In this document: positions 60,879-64,000 of the stretch, piece after piece
Numbering within the stretch: position 1 is the first letter of the stretch
How the letters are laid out: each line of letters opens with the position of its first letter
Assembly (NCBI RefSeq): GCF_012027495.1
Contig: NZ_SNUK01000005.1
Location: 1 to 64,000 of the forward strand
Reading direction: 5' to 3'
Length of the DNA stretch: 64,000 nt
Source of the DNA: Thermococcus sp. JdF3
GTDB taxonomy: Archaea > Methanobacteriota_B > Thermococci > Thermococcales > Thermococcaceae
The notes under the pieces: generated by a model
Told to the model about the DNA's origin: nothing
Seen by the model: only the letters and a program-made list of their open reading frames with translations
The model's database searches: none
Translations under genes and position numbers: made by a program

Positions 60879-60899
60879 CTTTCGGAAGTTTCCGAAAGT
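60878..60899. promoter_or_regulatory. Operator palindrome between regulator and RND exporter
   Basis: ACTTTCGGAA and TTCCGAAAGT are perfect inverted 10-base arms around a 2-base centre. The site begins where the TATA box ends and covers the expected transcription start of the exporter, an ideal repressor position. Confidence 0.7.
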
Positions 60900-60913
60900 T
60901 TGGAGGTAAGCTA

Positions 60914-63181
60914 ATGGACGTGCTCAGGGGGGCGGCGAGGGTTATAGTCAGGTACAGGGTTGCCTTCGCGCTGATAGCACTGTTTCTGCTAGTCGTCTCC
61001 ATCTATGGAATGAGCCAGCTTCGCTTTGAGAGCGACCTCAGCTCAATGCTCCCCGAGGGCAACCCGGCCATAGACGACTACAACGCCCTGCAGAACGAGT
61101 TCCAGAGCGGCGACAGCACGATAATCGTGGTGAAGATAAACTCAATCGAACCGGGCGGCGTTTACGACATCCGCGACCCCGGGGTTATAGAGGCAGTTTA
61201 CGAGCTCGAGCAGCGGCTCAGGGAAAGGGAGTACGTAACGGACACCATCAGCATAGCCGACGTGTACATGCAGGTCCTCGGCAGGCTCCCCCGGACTGAA
61301 GAGGAGGCCAGGTTCGTCCTCGACATGCTCCCGCCGGAGCAGAGGTACTCCCTGGTCAGCAGGGACTACACCATGACGATGATAGTGGTGACAATAAGCA
61401 GGGAGAAAAAGACTGAGACGCTGGTGAGGGTGTACGAGGGAGTGCAAAAGGACATGGAGATCGTCAAGTTTCCTCAGAACGTTGAGGTAATTCAGACAGG
61501 CAACATAGGCATAACCTACCGCATCCTCCAGCTCCTCCAGAGCGATCTCAACAAGACCATGGCCATATCCTTCATCCTCGTCATCGCGCTCCTGCTCTAC
61601 TTCTACCGCTCCCCGGTAAAAGCCGCCATCCCCCTCATTCCCCTCATCTTCGGGGTGGCCATGACGCTTGGATTCATGGGGCTGGCGGGCATTCCCCTGG
61701 ATCTGGCGACGACCACGATAGGCGCGATGCTCATCGGTATGGGAATAGACTACGGCATCCACGTCACGAACCGCTACTACGAGGAGAGGCGCAACGGCAG
61801 GGACATCGAAGAGGCCGCGGCGGAGGCGGTCGCCGAAACGGGGAAAGCACTCCTCGGCGCGGCGCTTACAACGATAGCGGGCTTCGCGGCCATGTACCTC
61901 TCCACCCTCCCCATGCTCCACAACCTCGCAACCACACTCATCCTCGGTCTGAGCCTGGCGGCCCTCAACGCCGTTGTGATAACCCCCGCGGTCATAATTC
62001 TGGAGGAGGACGTTATGAAGAAGCTGGGGGGACACTACGTTGCCCCAGAGGTGCGTTCGAGCTCGGGATTCATAGGAAGTGTCTTCCACTCCCTTGGGAA
62101 GGCGATAAAGGCAAGGCCCCACGCGTTTCTCGGGGCGGTTTTTCTGGTCACCCTGATCTTCGCCTACGGTGTGACGCAGGTTACAACCGAGGTGAGGCTG
62201 GAAAAGTTCATCCCCCCAGGAATGCCCGAGATAGAGGCACTCATGGACGTGAGAACTGAGTTTGGGGGCCAGGACGAGCTGTACGTGCTGGTGAGGGCGG
62301 ACGACGTTAGGAACCCCGCCATCGTGAGGGCCATGTACCGCTTCGAGAATCAGGTGAAGGCGGACTCCTACTACAACGGGGTTTTCAGCTCCGAGAGCCT
62401 GGCCGACGTCGTTTACAGGCAGTACGGCTACATTCCAAACGACGATGAAAAGATAAAGGAGGCACTGGCCTCATACCAGGGATCCGGCCTGGTCTCATCG
62501 GATTACTCAATGGCAGTGATCAAGTTCACGGGGGACTTCGGCGGTGCGAGTATGGACGAGTTCAGGAGGATAATGCGCTATTTCGAGGATGAGACCGCGC
62601 TGGCCCAGGGGACGGAGTTTCCGCCCGGGGTGAGGCTGGCCCTGACCGGCGACCTGTACCTGAACTACGTCCTCGACCAGCTCACCAGCGTTGAGATAAA
62701 CCGCATCTCCACCTACGGAACGATCTTCGTTGTCCTCATCGTCATGCTCCTCTTCAGAAGAGTCCGGGTGGCCCTGGCAATGATAACCCCCATGTTCCTC
62801 GGGGCGCTCTGGACCGTGGGCTTCATGGGGCTCGCGGGCATTCCATTCACCCAGAGCCTCGCGGGGGTTATATCCATGATAGTCGGCCTGGGCGTCGATT
62901 ACGGCATGCACCTCACCCATCGCTTCCTGGAGGAGATGAACGAGGGCAGCACGCGGCCGATAGTCACGGCCGTAGGGAGCGTCGGGCCTGGCATACTCGC
63001 AGGTGCGCTGACGACCGCGGGAGGATTTCTGGCGCTCCTCGCGGGTGAGCTTCCAACGATACACGACTTCGGGGTAACCCTTGCCTTTGGAATATTCGCC
63101 TCGATGATGGCCACGTACCTCGTCACGCCCGCGCTGCTGCAGGTCTTCTACGGACGGAATATCGGAGGTGATAGGGAATGA
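60914..63181 (+). CDS. RND superfamily exporter (HAE3/MMPL type)
   Basis: 755 residues, 12 helices arranged as two repeats of one helix, a large external domain and five helices. The repeat signatures are GMGIDYGIHVTNRYYEE near residue 280 and GLGVDYGMHLTHRFLEEM near 660, with the proton-relay aspartates. Members move lipids, drugs or hopanoids. GGAGGTAAGCTA precedes the ATG. Coupled by ATGA overlap to an exported protein. Confidence 0.93.
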   Translation: MDVLRGAARVIVRYRVAFALIALFLLVVSIYGMSQLRFESDLSSMLPEGNPAIDDYNALQNEFQSGDSTIIVVKINSIEPGGVYDIRDPGVIEAVYELEQRLREREYVTDTISIADVYMQVLGRLPRTEEEARFVLDMLPPEQRYSLVSRDYTMTMIVVTISREKKTETLVRVYEGVQKDMEIVKFPQNVEVIQTGNIGITYRILQLLQSDLNKTMAISFILVIALLLYFYRSPVKAAIPLIPLIFGVAMTLGFMGLAGIPLDLATTTIGAMLIGMGIDYGIHVTNRYYEERRNGRDIEEAAAEAVAETGKALLGAALTTIAGFAAMYLSTLPMLHNLATTLILGLSLAALNAVVITPAVIILEEDVMKKLGGHYVAPEVRSSSGFIGSVFHSLGKAIKARPHAFLGAVFLVTLIFAYGVTQVTTEVRLEKFIPPGMPEIEALMDVRTEFGGQDELYVLVRADDVRNPAIVRAMYRFENQVKADSYYNGVFSSESLADVVYRQYGYIPNDDEKIKEALASYQGSGLVSSDYSMAVIKFTGDFGGASMDEFRRIMRYFEDETALAQGTEFPPGVRLALTGDLYLNYVLDQLTSVEINRISTYGTIFVVLIVMLLFRRVRVALAMITPMFLGALWTVGFMGLAGIPFTQSLAGVISMIVGLGVDYGMHLTHRFLEEMNEGSTRPIVTAVGSVGPGILAGALTTAGGFLALLAGELPTIHDFGVTLAFGIFASMMATYLVTPALLQVFYGRNIGGDRE

Positions 63182-64000
63182 AAAAGGCCGCGCTCATGGT
63201 CATTTTAATGCTCATTCTCCCGCTGGGAGGAAAGCCTGCCCTTGCAACGTACGAGGCCCTCCTCTTCGACGGATACATGGATAAAGGGGAATCGATCCTA
63301 GTGGGGCCCCTCGTGATAACCCTGGTGGACACGACGGTCAACTACACCACGGGGGATGAATACGCACTGTTCATAATAACAAAGGACGGTCAGCTAATCG
63401 GAGGAGAGTACGTCACCATATACGTCCCGGATCCCGAAAAGATGGCACGTCTTCTGGCAAATCCGGAGTTCCTGGTAGCCCTGGCCGAAACCCGGGGCTA
63501 TGACGTGGAGGAGTGCGCGGGATACGTGAACGACACCGCGGAGTTCAACGCCTGCCTGCTGGCCAATGCCTACGGCTTCTACCAGTGGCTCAACCACGCG
63601 TCCCCCGAGGAGATAGCAAAGGCGGTTATGCAGACCATAGACGAACATCCGGAGCTTGGAATAACGAAGGAGGACGTTACCAAACCGATAACATACCCCA
63701 AATCGATGCCGATCAAAGAGGGCGATACCGTGGAGTTCACTGTGGATAACAGAACGGTCACGCTGAGCGTTCCTGAGGTCTACCCCAACGTCGCCAGGGT
63801 GATTGTGAACGGACCTCCCCAGTGGAAGGGAGCCACGGCCCCCGGAAACATCGTATCGACCGTCAGGATCACGGAGTACGTGCATCCCGGGGACACAGCG
63901 ACGGTGGAGGTAACGCTGAAGAACGAGGGTGCCACAAAGGCCAGATACGTTAACGTCTTCGTATCCCCCGAGCCAATAGCGTTCAACAACACCCCCTCCC
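63178..64000 (+). CDS. Exported protein beside RND exporter (partial)
   Basis: The first 274 residues are visible and the frame leaves the window. Signal peptide (residues 1-22, ending PALA). The second half has the CARDB/COG1361-type beta domain near residue 225 (GDTATVEVTLKNEGATKARYVNV), common in archaeal surface proteins. ATGA overlap with the RND gene suggests a shared export or surface-lipid task. Confidence 0.85.
   Translation, partial: MKKAALMVILMLILPLGGKPALATYEALLFDGYMDKGESILVGPLVITLVDTTVNYTTGDEYALFIITKDGQLIGGEYVTIYVPDPEKMARLLANPEFLVALAETRGYDVEECAGYVNDTAEFNACLLANAYGFYQWLNHASPEEIAKAVMQTIDEHPELGITKEDVTKPITYPKSMPIKEGDTVEFTVDNRTVTLSVPEVYPNVARVIVNGPPQWKGATAPGNIVSTVRITEYVHPGDTATVEVTLKNEGATKARYVNVFVSPEPIAFNNTPS

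Noticed and set aside
1-64000. tRNA, rRNA or intact insertion sequences
   Set aside because: I found no tRNA-like TTC-loop/anticodon context, rRNA signature or transposase frame anywhere in the window.

Overview
The window looks like a chromosomal segment of a hyperthermophilic archaeon of the order Thermococcales, most likely Thermococcus. The signs are two membrane-bound [NiFe] hydrogenase operons of the Mbh type with SurR-type sites (GTTn3AACn5GTT), archaeal TATA boxes, strong GGTGA/GGAGG ribosome binding sites, many 4-base ATGA start/stop overlaps, a CGP-CTERM surface protein, CDP-archaeol synthase, and a MoaD/MoaE/MoeB set as expected for a tungstopterin user. I see no rRNA, tRNA, CRISPR array or intact insertion sequence.

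Layout. 1-8.9 kb, minus strand: an ABC exporter (ATPase plus three ABC-2 permeases), a Cys-rich repeat peptide, an orphan OppB/OppC permease pair and a second ABC-2 exporter. 8.9-18 kb: phosphate transporter with its DUF47 partner, a metallophosphoesterase lipoprotein, a cupin, signal peptidase I with two small secreted-type proteins, a tRNA methylthiotransferase, a frameshifted membrane protein, an exported protein and a TRAM protein. 18.2-35 kb, plus strand: two consecutive 14-subunit Mbh operons. The first matches classical MbhA-N. The second is a divergent but complete paralogue carrying a 239-bp insert between its L and M genes. 35-45 kb: ferritin-like proteins, a SagB-like nitroreductase, an AAA ATPase, thioredoxin reductase, a class III aminotransferase, an ECF S component, and an A-domain (family 4) encapsulin overlapping deoC. 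45-54 kb: a CGP-CTERM eight-cysteine protein, an MFS/peptide/radical SAM-SPASM cluster, enolase, and a LipS-like radical SAM gene preceded by a hairpin-rich duplicate of its own 5' end. 54-64 kb: Lrp-type regulators, an ITP/XTP pyrophosphatase, a SPASM protein without a radical SAM motif, MoaE, MoeB, MoaD, CarS, a MarR/GbsR-like regulator and an RND exporter with an exported partner cut by the window end.

The most unusual locus is 46.4-49.2 kb. A radical SAM/SPASM peptide maturase stops at an in-frame TGA eight codons before the last auxiliary-cluster cysteine, and the reading frame then stays open for 68 codons. It is followed by a previously unlabelled 31-residue two-cysteine peptide with a near-perfect ribosome binding site, then an MFS transporter. 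This looks like a small ribosomal-peptide system that is either decaying or recoded. A second candidate peptide locus is the Cys-rich repeat protein at 4306-4485 among ABC transporter genes.

Several genes are broken by a single event (15.7-16.1 kb, 52.5-52.6 kb, 53.5 kb, 47.96 kb). Two fit one-base changes in homopolymers, so read-level checking is needed before calling them biological.
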